Counted from the first letter of the stretch, positions 41,924-50,996 are shown. The stretch: 64,000 bases of DNA from Agathobaculum hominis (GCF_014288055.1 NZ_JACOPK010000007.1:1-64000); one strand, 5' to 3'. Notes: generated from the sequence alone by a model not told the origin. A program made the numbers and translations.

Positions 41924-43549
41924 TTAGTACATGCCGCCCATATCCGGAGCAGCCGGAGCCGGAGCGACAGGCTCCTTCTTGTCAGCGATCAGGCTCTCAG
42001 TGGTCAGAACCATGGAAGCAACAGATGCTGCGTTCTGGAGTGCAGAACGGTTAACCTTGGTCGGGTCAACGATGCCGTTTGCGATCATGTCGCCGTAGGT
42101 CTCGGTTGCAGCGTCGAAGCCGTAGCCGACCTTGTCGGAATTCTTGACCTTGTCGAGAACAACTGCGCCCTCGATGCCTGCGTTGGCAGCGATCTGCTTC
42201 ATCGGAGCTTCCAGACCGCGTGCAACGATCTGCATGCCGGTCTTCTCGTCGCCAGCTGCCTCTGCTGCCAGAGCCTCAACTGCTGCGATCGCGTTGACGT
42301 ATGCAACGCCGCCGCCTGCTACGATACCTTCTTCGACTGCTGCACGAGTAGCGTTCAGCGCATCCTCGATGCGGAGCTTCTGCTCCTTCATCTCGGTCTC
42401 GGTTGCAGCGCCGACCTTGATTACTGCAACGCCGCCTGCCAGCTTAGCCAGACGCTCCTGCAGCTTCTCACGGTCAAAGTCAGAGGTGGTGCGCTCGATT
42501 GCACCGCGGATCTCGGCAACACGGTTTGCAATAGCCTGCTTGTCGCCTGCGCCGTCAACGATCGTGGTGTTTTCCTTGGTGACCTTGATCTGACGAGCGG
42601 AGCCCAGCATATCCATGGTAGCGTCCTTCAGCTCGATACCGACCTCCTCGGAGATAACGGTACCGCCGGTCAGGATCGCGATATCGCGGAGCATATCCTT
42701 GCGGCGATCGCCGAAGCCCGGAGCCTTGACAGCTACACAGGTAAAGGTGCCGCGCAGACGGTTTACGATCAGGGTGGACAGCGCCTCGCCCTCGATGTCC
42801 TCTGCGATGATGAGCAACTTCTTGCCGCTCTTTACGACCTGCTCGAGAACCGGCAGCAGCTCCTGAATATTGGACAGCTTCTTGTCGGTGATGAGCACCA
42901 GAGCGTCGTCCAGGTTTGCTTCCATCTTCTCGGTGTCGGTGCACATATACGGAGTAACATAGCCGCGGTCGAACTGCATGCCCTCTACGACCTCAGAATA
43001 GGTCTCAGCGGTCTTGGACTCCTCAACGGTGATAACGCCGTCGGTGGAGACCTTTTCCATAGCCTCTGCGATCAGAGCGCCGATCTCGTCCGAACCGGAG
43101 GAGATAGCGCCTACGCGGGCGATGTCGCCGGTGCCGTTTACGGTCTTGGAATTCTTTGCGATCGCTTCAACAGCAGCCTTGACTGCCTTGGAGATGCCGC
43201 GGCGCATAACCATCGGGTTTGCACCTGCTGCAACGTTCTTCAGGCCCTCGCGAACGAATGCCTGCGCCAGAACAGTAGCGGTGGTGGTGCCGTCGCCTGC
43301 AACGTCGTTGGTCTTGGTTGCAACTTCCTTGACCAGCTGTGCGCCCATGTTCTCGAATGCGTCCTCGAGCTCGATCTCCTTGGCGATGGTAACGCCGTCA
43401 TTGGTGATGAGCGGACCGCCGTACTTCTTGTCGAGTACAACGTTGCGGCCCTTCGGGCCGATGGTTACCTTAACGGTATCAGCGAGCTGATCAATGCCGC
43501 GCTGCAGAGCCTTGCGCGCGTCCTCGCCGTAAATAAGCTGCTTAGCCAT
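41924..43549 (-). CDS. groEL: Chaperonin GroEL
   Basis: A 541-residue chaperonin subunit forming the 14-mer folding chamber with GroES. Clear blocks are AKQLIYGEDARKALQRGIDQ at the N terminus, DGVTIAKEIELEDAFENMGA, GDGTTTATVLAQA, and the nucleotide-binding AGGVAVIKVGA. The C-terminal tail is short (PDMGGMY) instead of several GGM repeats. Codon use is highly biased. It follows groES by 22 nt. Confidence 0.98.
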   Translation of the reverse strand: MAKQLIYGEDARKALQRGIDQLADTVKVTIGPKGRNVVLDKKYGGPLITNDGVTIAKEIELEDAFENMGAQLVKEVATKTNDVAGDGTTTATVLAQAFVREGLKNVAAGANPMVMRRGISKAVKAAVEAIAKNSKTVNGTGDIARVGAISSGSDEIGALIAEAMEKVSTDGVITVEESKTAETYSEVVEGMQFDRGYVTPYMCTDTEKMEANLDDALVLITDKKLSNIQELLPVLEQVVKSGKKLLIIAEDIEGEALSTLIVNRLRGTFTCVAVKAPGFGDRRKDMLRDIAILTGGTVISEEVGIELKDATMDMLGSARQIKVTKENTTIVDGAGDKQAIANRVAEIRGAIERTTSDFDREKLQERLAKLAGGVAVIKVGAATETEMKEQKLRIEDALNATRAAVEEGIVAGGGVAYVNAIAAVEALAAEAAGDEKTGMQIVARGLEAPMKQIAANAGIEGAVVLDKVKNSDKVGYGFDAATETYGDMIANGIVDPTKVNRSALQNAASVASMVLTTESLIADKKEPVAPAPAAPDMGGMY

Positions 43550-43571
43550 GATGAATTACCTCTTTCTGAAA

Positions 43572-43856
43572 TTACTCTACGATTGCAAGAATATCGCTCT
43601 GGCGAACGATGATATACTTCTCGCCGTCGAGCTTGACCTCGGTGCCGGAGTACTTGCTGGTGATGACCTTCTGGCCCTTCTGGACCTCCATCTTGATCTC
43701 CTTACCGTCAACGACGCCGCCGGGGCCGACCTCGATGATCTCCGCTACCTGCGGCTTTTCCTGAGCGGATGCGGTCAGAATGATACCGCTTGCGGTGGTC
43801 TCCTCTGCCTCTACCATTTTAACGACAACACGGTCGCAAAGGGGCTTGAGTTTCAT
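43572..43856 (-). CDS. groES: Co-chaperonin GroES
   Basis: A 94-residue co-chaperonin. N-terminal LKPLCDRVVVKMVEAEE and the mobile loop ETTASGIILTASAQEKPQ (adjacent blocks), plus VGPGGVVDGK, are typical. AGGAGGTAATCC precedes the ATG. It is the first gene of the operon and is controlled by a perfect CIRCE element. Confidence 0.98.
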   Translation of the reverse strand: MKLKPLCDRVVVKMVEAEETTASGIILTASAQEKPQVAEIIEVGPGGVVDGKEIKMEVQKGQKVITSKYSGTEVKLDGEKYIIVRQSDILAIVE

Positions 43857-43902
43857 AATGGATTACCTCCTATGAAAAATAAAAATATACATTGTCGGGA
43901 GC

Positions 43903-43929
43903 TTAGCACTCAAAATACCGGAGTGCTAA
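43903..43929. promoter_or_regulatory. CIRCE operator (HrcA binding site)
   Basis: TTAGCACTC (43903-43911), 9-bp spacer, GAGTGCTAA (43921-43929): a perfect CIRCE inverted repeat between the groES promoter and start codon. HrcA represses here until heat shock. Confidence 0.97.
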
Positions 43930-43939
43930 CTCGAGTATT

Positions 43940-43968
43940 ATATTACATCAACTCTCGCTATTATGCAA
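43940..43968 (-). promoter_or_regulatory. Promoter of groESL
   Basis: On the - strand TTGCAT (43963-43968), 17-bp spacer, TAATAT (43940-43945), immediately upstream of CIRCE; an alternative -10 TATAAT overlaps at 43937-43942 with a 20-bp spacer. Confidence 0.65.
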
Positions 43969-44029
43969 GGGGGTAACGCCAAAAATTTTTGAATAATTTA
44001 TGAATTATTTCTTTCAGAAAATGGCAATT

Positions 44030-44057
44030 TTAGCACTCGATGTCTGTAAGTGCTTAA
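44030..44057. repeat. Imperfect second CIRCE-like inverted repeat
   Basis: TTAGCACTC (44030-44038) and AGTGCTTAA (44049-44057) reproduce the CIRCE arms with a 10-bp spacer and one displaced base. It lies about 100 bp upstream of the groES operator and overlaps the stop codon of the methyltransferase gene. Confidence 0.5.
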
Positions 44058-45196
44058 ACCTGCGGGCGCGGTTTGCGCGGCGCATTCTTGAAATACATAT
44101 GAAGTTCGCACTTTATCATGCCGTTATACAGCTTGCGGCGTTTGTCTGCCGGACGGCCGTAGCAGCGTTCAAAGAGCGGGTCCGAGCTGAGGATATACTG
44201 CTTCATCGGCGAATTTTTCGTCGCGCGGCCGAGCGCCGTATAAAGCTGCTCTGCCTGCTGCTGGTCAAGCAGCCGCTCACCGTAGGGCGGATTGGCGAAC
44301 AGGATGCCGCCGCCGCTGTAATCGCGCTTCGTCGCGTCCGCCTGCTCGAAGAATACCGTGCCTGCGACGCCTGCCTTATGGGCATTAGAGATAGACAGCT
44401 TGACGCATTCCGGGTCGATGTCGCTGCCGACAATATCAAAACGGGCGGCCGCATCCGCCATGCAGAGCGCGTCCTCACGCGCCTGCTGCCAGACCTTTTT
44501 ATCGAAGCAGCTCCATTTCTCTGCATCGAAGCGGCGCAGCAGACCGGGAGCGCGGCGCTGCGCGATCATCGCAGCCTCGATGGCGATCGTGCCCGAACCG
44601 CAGAACGGATCGAGGAACGGCTCCCGGCCGCGCCAGCGTGCGAGCTTGACCATTGCAGCGGCGAGCGTCTCGCGCAGCGGCGCGGCATTGCTGTTCGCGC
44701 GGTAGCCGCGCTTGTGCAGACCGGCGCCCGAGGTATCCAGATAAATTTCCGCAGTATCATGCATGATGGCGAACTGGATCTGATACTTCGCGCCGCTCTC
44801 CTCAAACCAGCCCTGGCCGTATTTCTGCGACAGGCGCGAAACGACCGCCTTCTTGACGATCTTCTGGCAGTCCGGGATGGAATGCAGCGCCGAGTCCAGG
44901 CTGTGTCCCTTGACCGGAAATGCGCCGTCCGCCGGGATGAATTCCTCCCACGGCAGCGCCTTCACGCCTTCGAAAAGCTGGTCGAACGTCTTTGCGCGGA
45001 ACGCGCCCAGTCGGATGAGCACGCGCTCTGCGCAGCGCAGATTAAGGTTCGCCCACGCAAGCGTGCTCTCGTCACCCTCGAAAAATACACGGCCGTTTTC
45101 CGCACGCACATCTGTCAGCCTGCCGCCGAAGCGCAGCTCGTCCGCGACGATGCCCTCAAGCCCGAACAGCGTCGGGCAGCACATGGTAAGTTCCAT
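44054..45196 (-). CDS. Class I SAM-dependent 23S rRNA methyltransferase, RlmL N-terminal type (THUMP domain)
   Basis: A 380-residue protein resembling the guanine-N2 methyltransferase half of RlmL (Bacillus YpsC type). It has an N-terminal ferredoxin-like/THUMP region (about residues 1-160), LHKRGYRANSNAAPLRETLAA, motif I FLDPFCGSGTIAIEAA near residue 195, the acidic SDIDPEC, and the catalytic NPPYGERL. It probably modifies 23S rRNA. ATG 45194-45196 has GGAGGAAG upstream, with a TTG 15 nt before it rejected. It is a single gene behind a terminator. Confidence 0.92.
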   Translation of the reverse strand: MELTMCCPTLFGLEGIVADELRFGGRLTDVRAENGRVFFEGDESTLAWANLNLRCAERVLIRLGAFRAKTFDQLFEGVKALPWEEFIPADGAFPVKGHSLDSALHSIPDCQKIVKKAVVSRLSQKYGQGWFEESGAKYQIQFAIMHDTAEIYLDTSGAGLHKRGYRANSNAAPLRETLAAAMVKLARWRGREPFLDPFCGSGTIAIEAAMIAQRRAPGLLRRFDAEKWSCFDKKVWQQAREDALCMADAAARFDIVGSDIDPECVKLSISNAHKAGVAGTVFFEQADATKRDYSGGGILFANPPYGERLLDQQQAEQLYTALGRATKNSPMKQYILSSDPLFERCYGRPADKRRKLYNGMIKCELHMYFKNAPRKPRPQV

Positions 45197-45209
45197 TTTT
45201 ACTTCCTCC

Positions 45210-45240
45210 AAAAAGGCCCCTGCCTCCGAGGCAGGAGCCG
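45210..45240 (-). terminator. Terminator of the SpoVB-like gene
   Basis: On the - strand CTCCTGCCTC pairs with GAGGCAGGGG, followed by CCTTTTT. The T tract runs directly into the GGAGG of the next gene. Confidence 0.8.
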
Positions 45241-45308
45241 CTATCTCGATATTATTTCTTTCTTATGATAGCTTTTTTACGCGCATTTGTCAAGATTTGC
45301 TGCGTTTT

Positions 45309-46841
45309 CTATTCTCTCCGAGCGGCAAGATAACGCAGCGGATGCAGGCCGCACAGCCGCAGCAGCGCAAGACAGAGCATTCCAGCTCCGGCGAGCGTCA
45401 TCGCAAGCGCAAGAACAGGACTTGCCACGTGCTCAGAAAACAGAAGCGCAAACAGCCGCGTCCAGAGGCCCGCCGCCGCGCCGCACATCAGCGGCAGTCC
45501 GAGACGCCGCATCGGTCGCAGCGCAAAGCCGGTCGCATGATGCAGAACGGCAAGATTAAAAAAGGCCGCTCCGGCGCCGCTCAGCAGCATCGCGAGAAGA
45601 TACCCGTAAATGCCGAGCGCTGGGCGCGAGCACCATCGAAGCACAAGTGCGAGCTGTACGAATTCTGCCAGAACGGCGGTCAGAACGCTCCGATTCTGCA
45701 ATCCGAGCGCGTTCAGCAGGCCGGAAGTGATCATCTGGTAGTACATGGCAACTGCCGCTGCACCGGTGAGCGCTGCATACCGCAGCGTGAGCGGCTGCGC
45801 GAACAGCAGCAGGCTGAGTGAGGGTGCGAGCGGAATGAGCACAGCGGTCGCCGGGATGCCGATCAGTCCGACCGTCATGACCGCCCGGCCGACGAGGGCG
45901 CGCACACGGGCGCGGTTCCCCGTAGCGTGCGCCGCCGTCACAATCGGCAGCAATGCAGTGCCGATCGAGCCGATGAGCGCCGAGGGCAGCAGCATGAGCG
46001 GCAGCACCATGCCGGAAAGCGTTCCGAGCGCAGCGAGCGCCTGCTCTGCGTCCATTCCGGCCGCCATCAGCCGCCGCGGCAGGATGACCGAACCTGCCGC
46101 CGAAAGCAGATTGGCCGCGAGCGCGGACAGCGAAAGCGGTATGGCGATTGCCGCAAACTGCCGCGCAAGCGCAGCATCGACCCTGACAGCCGTGCGGTGC
46201 GCCTCTCCCCGTTCCCGACGGAACAGAAGGCTGAGCAGCAGCACGCTGAACACCTCGCTGACTGCCATTCCGGCGAAGATCAGCTTCGCCATTGTCCCGC
46301 AATCGCCGCCGACTGTGTGCAGCAGCACGCCGACGGCTGCAATGCGCACCAGCTGCTCTCCTGTTTCACTGATCACGGTGTACTGCACGCATTCCAGTCC
46401 GATGAACAGCGCCTTGAGGATATTTTCAATCCCGGTCAGCATAAGACAGAGCAGCATGAACGGAAACGCCTGTGCCGCGTGCGGATTGCCGAGAATGCCT
46501 GCTGCAATCTGGTCGCCGCACAGCAGCAGCCCTGTCGCGCTTGCGAACGCAAGCGTAAAAAACACTGAAAATGCGAGACGAAGCACCGCACCGGTCTTCC
46601 CCTTCTCCCCTGTTGCCTCGCACGCCGCCGACAGCCGCGAGCACGCCATCGTCACACCCGAAAGGCAGCCGGTGTGCAGTACCAGATACACCGAATTAGC
46701 GAGTCGGTACATGCCGAGACCCTCTGCGCCTGCAAAGCGGCTGAGCATCACGCGATAGACAAAGCCGAGCGCCTGCAGGGCGATATTCCCGCACGCGAGC
46801 ACCCCGGCCGCATACAGCACTGTCTTTTTCCGAAACCGCAC
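45309..46841 (-). CDS. SpoVB/MurJ-like polysaccharide (lipid II) flippase
   Basis: This 510-residue protein has about fourteen hydrophobic segments of the MOP/MATE superfamily and resembles stage V sporulation protein B, a lipid II flippase acting in spore cortex synthesis: RFAGAEGLGMYRLANSVYLV near the N terminus, ENILKALFIGLECVQYTVISE, and a PLSLSALAANLLSAAGSVILPRRL block (shown in parts). The GTG at 46839-46841 is chosen because GGGGAGG lies 9 nt upstream; an ATG at 46871 has no ribosome binding site. It lies downstream of tgt on the same strand but behind a terminator. Exact substrate and sporulation role are inferred. Confidence 0.82.
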   Translation of the reverse strand: MRFRKKTVLYAAGVLACGNIALQALGFVYRVMLSRFAGAEGLGMYRLANSVYLVLHTGCLSGVTMACSRLSAACEATGEKGKTGAVLRLAFSVFFTLAFASATGLLLCGDQIAAGILGNPHAAQAFPFMLLCLMLTGIENILKALFIGLECVQYTVISETGEQLVRIAAVGVLLHTVGGDCGTMAKLIFAGMAVSEVFSVLLLSLLFRRERGEAHRTAVRVDAALARQFAAIAIPLSLSALAANLLSAAGSVILPRRLMAAGMDAEQALAALGTLSGMVLPLMLLPSALIGSIGTALLPIVTAAHATGNRARVRALVGRAVMTVGLIGIPATAVLIPLAPSLSLLLFAQPLTLRYAALTGAAAVAMYYQMITSGLLNALGLQNRSVLTAVLAEFVQLALVLRWCSRPALGIYGYLLAMLLSGAGAAFFNLAVLHHATGFALRPMRRLGLPLMCGAAAGLWTRLFALLFSEHVASPVLALAMTLAGAGMLCLALLRLCGLHPLRYLAARRE

Positions 46842-46899
46842 CTGCCTGCGCCTCCCCTCTCGGGTCAGCATATGAGCGAACACAGTTCCGTAAAACCAG

Positions 46900-46929
46900 A
46901 AAAGCGCCTGCCCTCACAGCAGACGCTTT
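46900..46929 (-). terminator. Terminator of tgt
   Basis: On the - strand AAAGCG(T)CTGC pairs with GCAG(G)CGCTTT, with one opposed mismatch, then TCT. Confidence 0.75.
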
Positions 46930-46949
46930 CTGTTGTATCCTGCGCGGCC

Positions 46950-48092
46950 TTAGATGCGCTTGGACATTTTTTCGCTGTATTCTGCACGGAATTCCTCGAA
47001 TCGGCCCTCGTCGAGCGCATCGCGGATCTCCTGCATCAGATGGTTGTAGAACCAGAGGTTGTGCATGACCAGGAGACGCTGCGACAGCATCTCGCCGCTC
47101 TTGAGCAGGTGGCGCAGATAGGCGCGGCTGAAGCGGCGGCAGGTCGGGCACTGACAGCCCTCCTCGATCGGGCGGTCGTCGGTCTGGTACTTGGCATTCA
47201 TAAGGTTCAGGATGCCGCTGTGCGTGAACAGATGACCGTGGCGCGCGTTCCGGGTCGGCATGACACAGTCGAAGAAGTCGATGCCGCGAGCAACACCCTC
47301 GATGATGTTGCTCGGTGTGCCGACGCCCATCAGATAGCGCGGCTTGTTCTGCGGCGCGTGCGGCAGGACGACATCAAGAATATGGTACATGACCTCGGTG
47401 CTTTCGCCGACGGCCAGACCGCCGATCGCGTAGCCCGGCAGATCAAGTTCGGAGATCGCCTGCATGTGCTCGATGCGCAGGTCATCATAGGTGCCGCCCT
47501 GATTGATGCCGAACAGCAGCTGATGCGGATTGACGGTATCAGGCAGGCTGTTGAGACGGTCGAGCTCGGCCTTGCAGCGCTTGAGCCAGCGCGTCGTGCG
47601 GTCGATGGAGTTCTTGACGTACTCGCGCGGCGCCGGGTTTTCGATGCACTCATCAAACGCCATGGCGATATCCGAGCCAAGATTGGACTGGATGCGCATG
47701 CTCTCCTCGGGACCCATGAAGATCTTGCGGCCGTCGACGTGCGAATGGAAGGTCACGCCCTCCTCCTTGATCTTGCGCAGCGTCGCAAGCGAAAAAACCT
47801 GAAATCCGCCCGAGTCGGTCAGCATCGGACCGTCCCAGCGCATGAACTTGTGCAGGCCGCCCATCTGACGGACGATCTGATCGCCCGGGCGAACGTGCAG
47901 ATGGTAGGTATTGGACAGCTCGATCTGGCAGCCAAGCTCCTTGAGGTCGAACGCATCGACCGCGCCCTTGATCGCGCCGGCCGTGCCGACGTTCTGAAAG
48001 ACCGGGGTCTGCACCACGCCGTGTGCCGTGCAGAATTCGCCGCGGCGCGCGCGGCCTTCGGTTTTGATTAGGTTAAATTTTCCGATTTCCAT
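46950..48092 (-). CDS. tgt: Queuine/preQ1 tRNA-ribosyltransferase
   Basis: A 380-residue enzyme exchanging guanine-34 of GUN-anticodon tRNAs for preQ1. Active-site text: LTDSGGFQVFSLA with nucleophile/base Asp, FDECIENP, GGLAVGES, GVGTPSNIIEGVARGIDFFDCVMPTRNARHG (separate blocks), and the zinc ligands CQCPTCRRFS with a downstream His. Length is standard. It lies 42 nt downstream of queA, the next enzyme of the pathway. The start is ATG 48092. Confidence 0.96.
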   Translation of the reverse strand: MEIGKFNLIKTEGRARRGEFCTAHGVVQTPVFQNVGTAGAIKGAVDAFDLKELGCQIELSNTYHLHVRPGDQIVRQMGGLHKFMRWDGPMLTDSGGFQVFSLATLRKIKEEGVTFHSHVDGRKIFMGPEESMRIQSNLGSDIAMAFDECIENPAPREYVKNSIDRTTRWLKRCKAELDRLNSLPDTVNPHQLLFGINQGGTYDDLRIEHMQAISELDLPGYAIGGLAVGESTEVMYHILDVVLPHAPQNKPRYLMGVGTPSNIIEGVARGIDFFDCVMPTRNARHGHLFTHSGILNLMNAKYQTDDRPIEEGCQCPTCRRFSRAYLRHLLKSGEMLSQRLLVMHNLWFYNHLMQEIRDALDEGRFEEFRAEYSEKMSKRI

Positions 48093-48134
48093 ATATTCCT
48101 CACAAATTACATATTACATACTGGGTTTGCGGCA

Positions 48135-49160
48135 TCAGTACAGCATCATGCTGTCACCGAACGAGAAAAATCTGTATTCTTCCCTGATCGCTTCCTGATA
48201 AGCGTTCATGACCATTTCGCGGCTTGCGAATGCGGAAATAAGCATCATCAGCGTGCTCTCCGGTAGATGGAAGTTGGTGATCAGATGATCGACTGCCTTG
48301 AAGCGATAGCCCGGATAGATGAAGATCGCTGTCCAGCCGGACTGTGCGCGGACATGACCGGTCTCGTCTGCGATGGTCTCGAGCGTGCGCGTCGCCGTCG
48401 TGCCGACCGCCCAGATGTCGCCGCCTGCATCACGTGTGTCGTTGATGATCTTCGCGGTCTCCTCGTCCATGACATAGAACTCGGAGTGCATGACATGATC
48501 GGTGATCTCGTCCTCCTTGACCGGGCGGAACGTACCCAGACCAACGTGCAGCGTGACGAACGCGAGCTTTACGCCCTTGTCCTTCAGCGCTTCGAGCAGC
48601 TCCTTCGTAAAGTGCAGACCTGCGGTCGGCGCGGCAGCCGAGCCGGGTGTCTTGGAGTAGACGGTCTGATAGCGCTCCGGGTCTTCGAGCTTTTCCTTGA
48701 TGTACGGCGGCAGCGGCATCGTGCCGAGCTTGTCGAGAATCTCAAGGAAAATGCCCTCATAGTGGAAGCGGATCAGTCGGTTGCCGTCCGGCTGCACCGC
48801 CTCGACCGTCGCGGTCAGCAGGCCGTCGCCAAACGTCAGCTCAACGCCCGCGCGGGTCTTTCTGCCCGGACGGGTCAGGCATTCCCACAGGCCGTCGCCC
48901 TTGTCGGTCAGCAGCAGCACCTCGATCGGCGTCACATGGCCGACTGCGTGGCCCATCAGACGGGCCGGAATAACGCGCGAATTGTTGAAGACAACGCAGT
49001 CGCCCGGTTTTACATACTCGAGCATATCATGAAAATGGCGGTGCGTCACCGAGCCGTCCCTGCGGTCGAGCACCATCATCCGGGATGCATCGCGCTGCTC
49101 GAGCGGATGCTGTGCGATCAGCCGTTCCGGCAGATCAAAATAAAAATCACTCTTTTTCAT
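48135..49160 (-). CDS. queA: S-adenosylmethionine:tRNA ribosyltransferase-isomerase
   Basis: A 341-residue enzyme turning preQ1-tRNA into epoxyqueuosine-tRNA. Typical motifs: SDFYFDLPERLIAQHPLEQRDASRMM (adjacent blocks), FNNSRVIPARL, GSAAAPTAGLHFT, and HVGLGTFRPV. ATG 49158-49160 is used, with a GTG directly before it. There is no good ribosome binding site; instead a hairpin lies immediately upstream and an 18-codon frame with a strong GGAGG overlaps the start (49203 to 49147), so coupling to that mini-frame is possible. Confidence 0.95.
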   Translation of the reverse strand: MKKSDFYFDLPERLIAQHPLEQRDASRMMVLDRRDGSVTHRHFHDMLEYVKPGDCVVFNNSRVIPARLMGHAVGHVTPIEVLLLTDKGDGLWECLTRPGRKTRAGVELTFGDGLLTATVEAVQPDGNRLIRFHYEGIFLEILDKLGTMPLPPYIKEKLEDPERYQTVYSKTPGSAAAPTAGLHFTKELLEALKDKGVKLAFVTLHVGLGTFRPVKEDEITDHVMHSEFYVMDEETAKIINDTRDAGGDIWAVGTTATRTLETIADETGHVRAQSGWTAIFIYPGYRFKAVDHLITNFHLPESTLMMLISAFASREMVMNAYQEAIREEYRFFSFGDSMMLY

Positions 49161-49162
49161 CA

Positions 49163-49206
49163 CAAAAGCATGGGCGCAGACAGTTTTTCTGCCCTGCGTC
49201 CACGCC
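49163..49206 (-). terminator. Hairpin between the spoIID-like gene and queA
   Basis: On the - strand GCGTGGACGCAGGGCAG pairs with CTGTCTGCGCCCATGC (three mismatches), followed by TTTTG directly before the queA ATG. It can act as terminator of the upstream gene and may limit queA translation. Confidence 0.6.
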
Positions 49207-49223
49207 GTACCTCCTGTCTCATA

Positions 49224-50996
49224 TTATTTCGATATTTCGATACCGGTGAAGTAGAATTTCAGAATATCCTCATAGCTGAAGCCCTGCTTCGCCATCGCAT
49301 ACGCGCCCCACTGGCTCATACCGACGCTGTGGCCCCAGCCTGCGCCGCTGAACGTCCAGCTTGCAGCAGTTTCTGCGGTCTGCCCGTCATTTCCGGTATT
49401 ATTATTGCTGTTATTTTGGTCGCTGCTGCTGTTTCCGCCGTTATTGCCGTCAGACGTATCATTCTTGCTGTCATCGGTCGTCTTGTCGGCCGAGCGGATG
49501 ACGACCACGCCCTCCGGGTCCCAGTCCACCGCAAAGCCGAGCGCGTCGCCGATGTCGCGCAGCTTGTAGTAGTTATTATCGTTTACATTATAGCCGGTCA
49601 GCTGCACGGTCTTGTTCCCCACAGCGACCGCCGCTGTCGAGGGTGAGAGCTTCTTGACCGCCGCGACGGTATCGCTCATCTCGCCGCCCACCTTGACATA
49701 GGGCGCGTTCGGACTGAGCAGGATGCGGTTGTTCGCGCCGTCCCAGGTCACGTTGAACTCGCTGCCCGTACCGTTCAGGATCCACGCCACATCGCGCAGC
49801 TTGTAGTAGTTATTGTCGTTGATGTTGTAGCCCTGCGGCTTCACCACCTTGCCGTCAACCGTGACCGTATGTACCGACGGGGAGATTTTAACGCTCGTCT
49901 TTGTCGCGGATGCGGTTTTCTGCACAGCGGTTTTTGTCTGTGAACTCGTCGCCGCAGTGTTTGCGGTGATCGAGTAGTTGATGCTCTTGAGACCGAAAAC
50001 CGTGCGCACGCTGCTGCGCGTCAGCGTTACCTTCTTGCCGTCGGTGTCGGTAACGGTCACTTCGGCAACATTGTTCGTCGCGGTGCGCTTTGTGACCTCG
50101 ACCTTCGCGACCGTGCCGATCGAATAGCCGGCATTCGTCAGTCTGGTCTTGACCTCGGCCGGCGTCAGCGTCACACTCCACTTGTCCTTGTCCTTTTCCT
50201 CATAGGGGTCAGCCTTGCCCTTGAGGTAGCTGTATTCGCCGCCCCATACATTGGCCGCATCCTCGGTCGCGCCGCCGTCCGACGAAAAGAAGTAGCCGAT
50301 GACCTCCTTGCCGTCGCAGGACAGCGTTTCGCCCGCCGTTGCGCTGACCGCAGCATCCGACTCGCTCGTCGCGCGTGTCGCGCCGAGATATACCTGACAG
50401 TTGGTGGTATTGCACAGGTCATAGCCGCTGTCCGTATGCTTGTGCGTACCGAGCGCGAACGAGCGCGTGCAGATCGCCTGCGCCTTCTGTGCGTCGGCCG
50501 GCCAGTCCGGGTCGATCTCATACGGCAGCACGCCCTTCACATAATCCTCGACATTCACATAGTTTATAACGGTGATGTTTCCGTTCGAGGCGCGGCGATA
50601 GACAAAATCGCCGTACCACTTATAGCCCTTGAACCAGGTCAGACGGCTGTTCGGTCGGATCGCCAGCTGCTCGAGACCCTCGGCGGACGTAAACAGCACC
50701 TTGCCTGTCTCGGTATCGCACACCTCAAAGGCGTTTTTATCATTCAGCCGGATGGTCAGCTGAGAAGAAGCCAGCGAAGCGGCGCTCTTGAAGGTCGTGC
50801 CGCTTACCGTTCCGACCGTATAGCCGGTGCTCTCGCCGGAGACATTTTCCAGCATGGGCGTGGCGAACGAGGACGCTCCGCCGACCGTCAGACCGACACG
50901 AAGCGTGGTATCCGTGCTCGCAGCACCCGCCGCAGGCACGGCCAGCGTGCCGGTCAGCGCCGCCGCGCACAGCAGCGCCGAAAAAAAGCGTTTCAT
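49224..50996 (-). CDS. SpoIID/LytB domain protein with inserted tandem repeats
   Basis: A 590-residue secreted protein: signal peptide (residues 1-25), then the SpoIID core (about 143-345) with VEDYVKGVLPYEI, whose Glu corresponds to the catalytic Glu of SpoIID lytic transglycosylases, AQAICTRSFAL and FFSSDGGATEDAANVWGG. The closing SpoIID motif GAGWGHSVGMSQWGAYAMAK only appears at 551-570. The intervening ~200 residues hold a Ser/Thr linker, two copy repeats (374-430 and 452-503, each with GYN-[IV]-NDNNYYKLRD, like the copper-amine-oxidase-N/stalk domain), and an Asn/Ser/Gly tract (505-545). It should cleave peptidoglycan glycan strands outside the membrane, with the repeats perhaps as a wall-binding arm. 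Confidence 0.88.
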   Translation of the reverse strand: MKRFFSALLCAAALTGTLAVPAAGAASTDTTLRVGLTVGGASSFATPMLENVSGESTGYTVGTVSGTTFKSAASLASSQLTIRLNDKNAFEVCDTETGKVLFTSAEGLEQLAIRPNSRLTWFKGYKWYGDFVYRRASNGNITVINYVNVEDYVKGVLPYEIDPDWPADAQKAQAICTRSFALGTHKHTDSGYDLCNTTNCQVYLGATRATSESDAAVSATAGETLSCDGKEVIGYFFSSDGGATEDAANVWGGEYSYLKGKADPYEEKDKDKWSVTLTPAEVKTRLTNAGYSIGTVAKVEVTKRTATNNVAEVTVTDTDGKKVTLTRSSVRTVFGLKSINYSITANTAATSSQTKTAVQKTASATKTSVKISPSVHTVTVDGKVVKPQGYNINDNNYYKLRDVAWILNGTGSEFNVTWDGANNRILLSPNAPYVKVGGEMSDTVAAVKKLSPSTAAVAVGNKTVQLTGYNVNDNNYYKLRDIGDALGFAVDWDPEGVVVIRSADKTTDDSKNDTSDGNNGGNSSSDQNNSNNNTGNDGQTAETAASWTFSGAGWGHSVGMSQWGAYAMAKQGFSYEDILKFYFTGIEISK

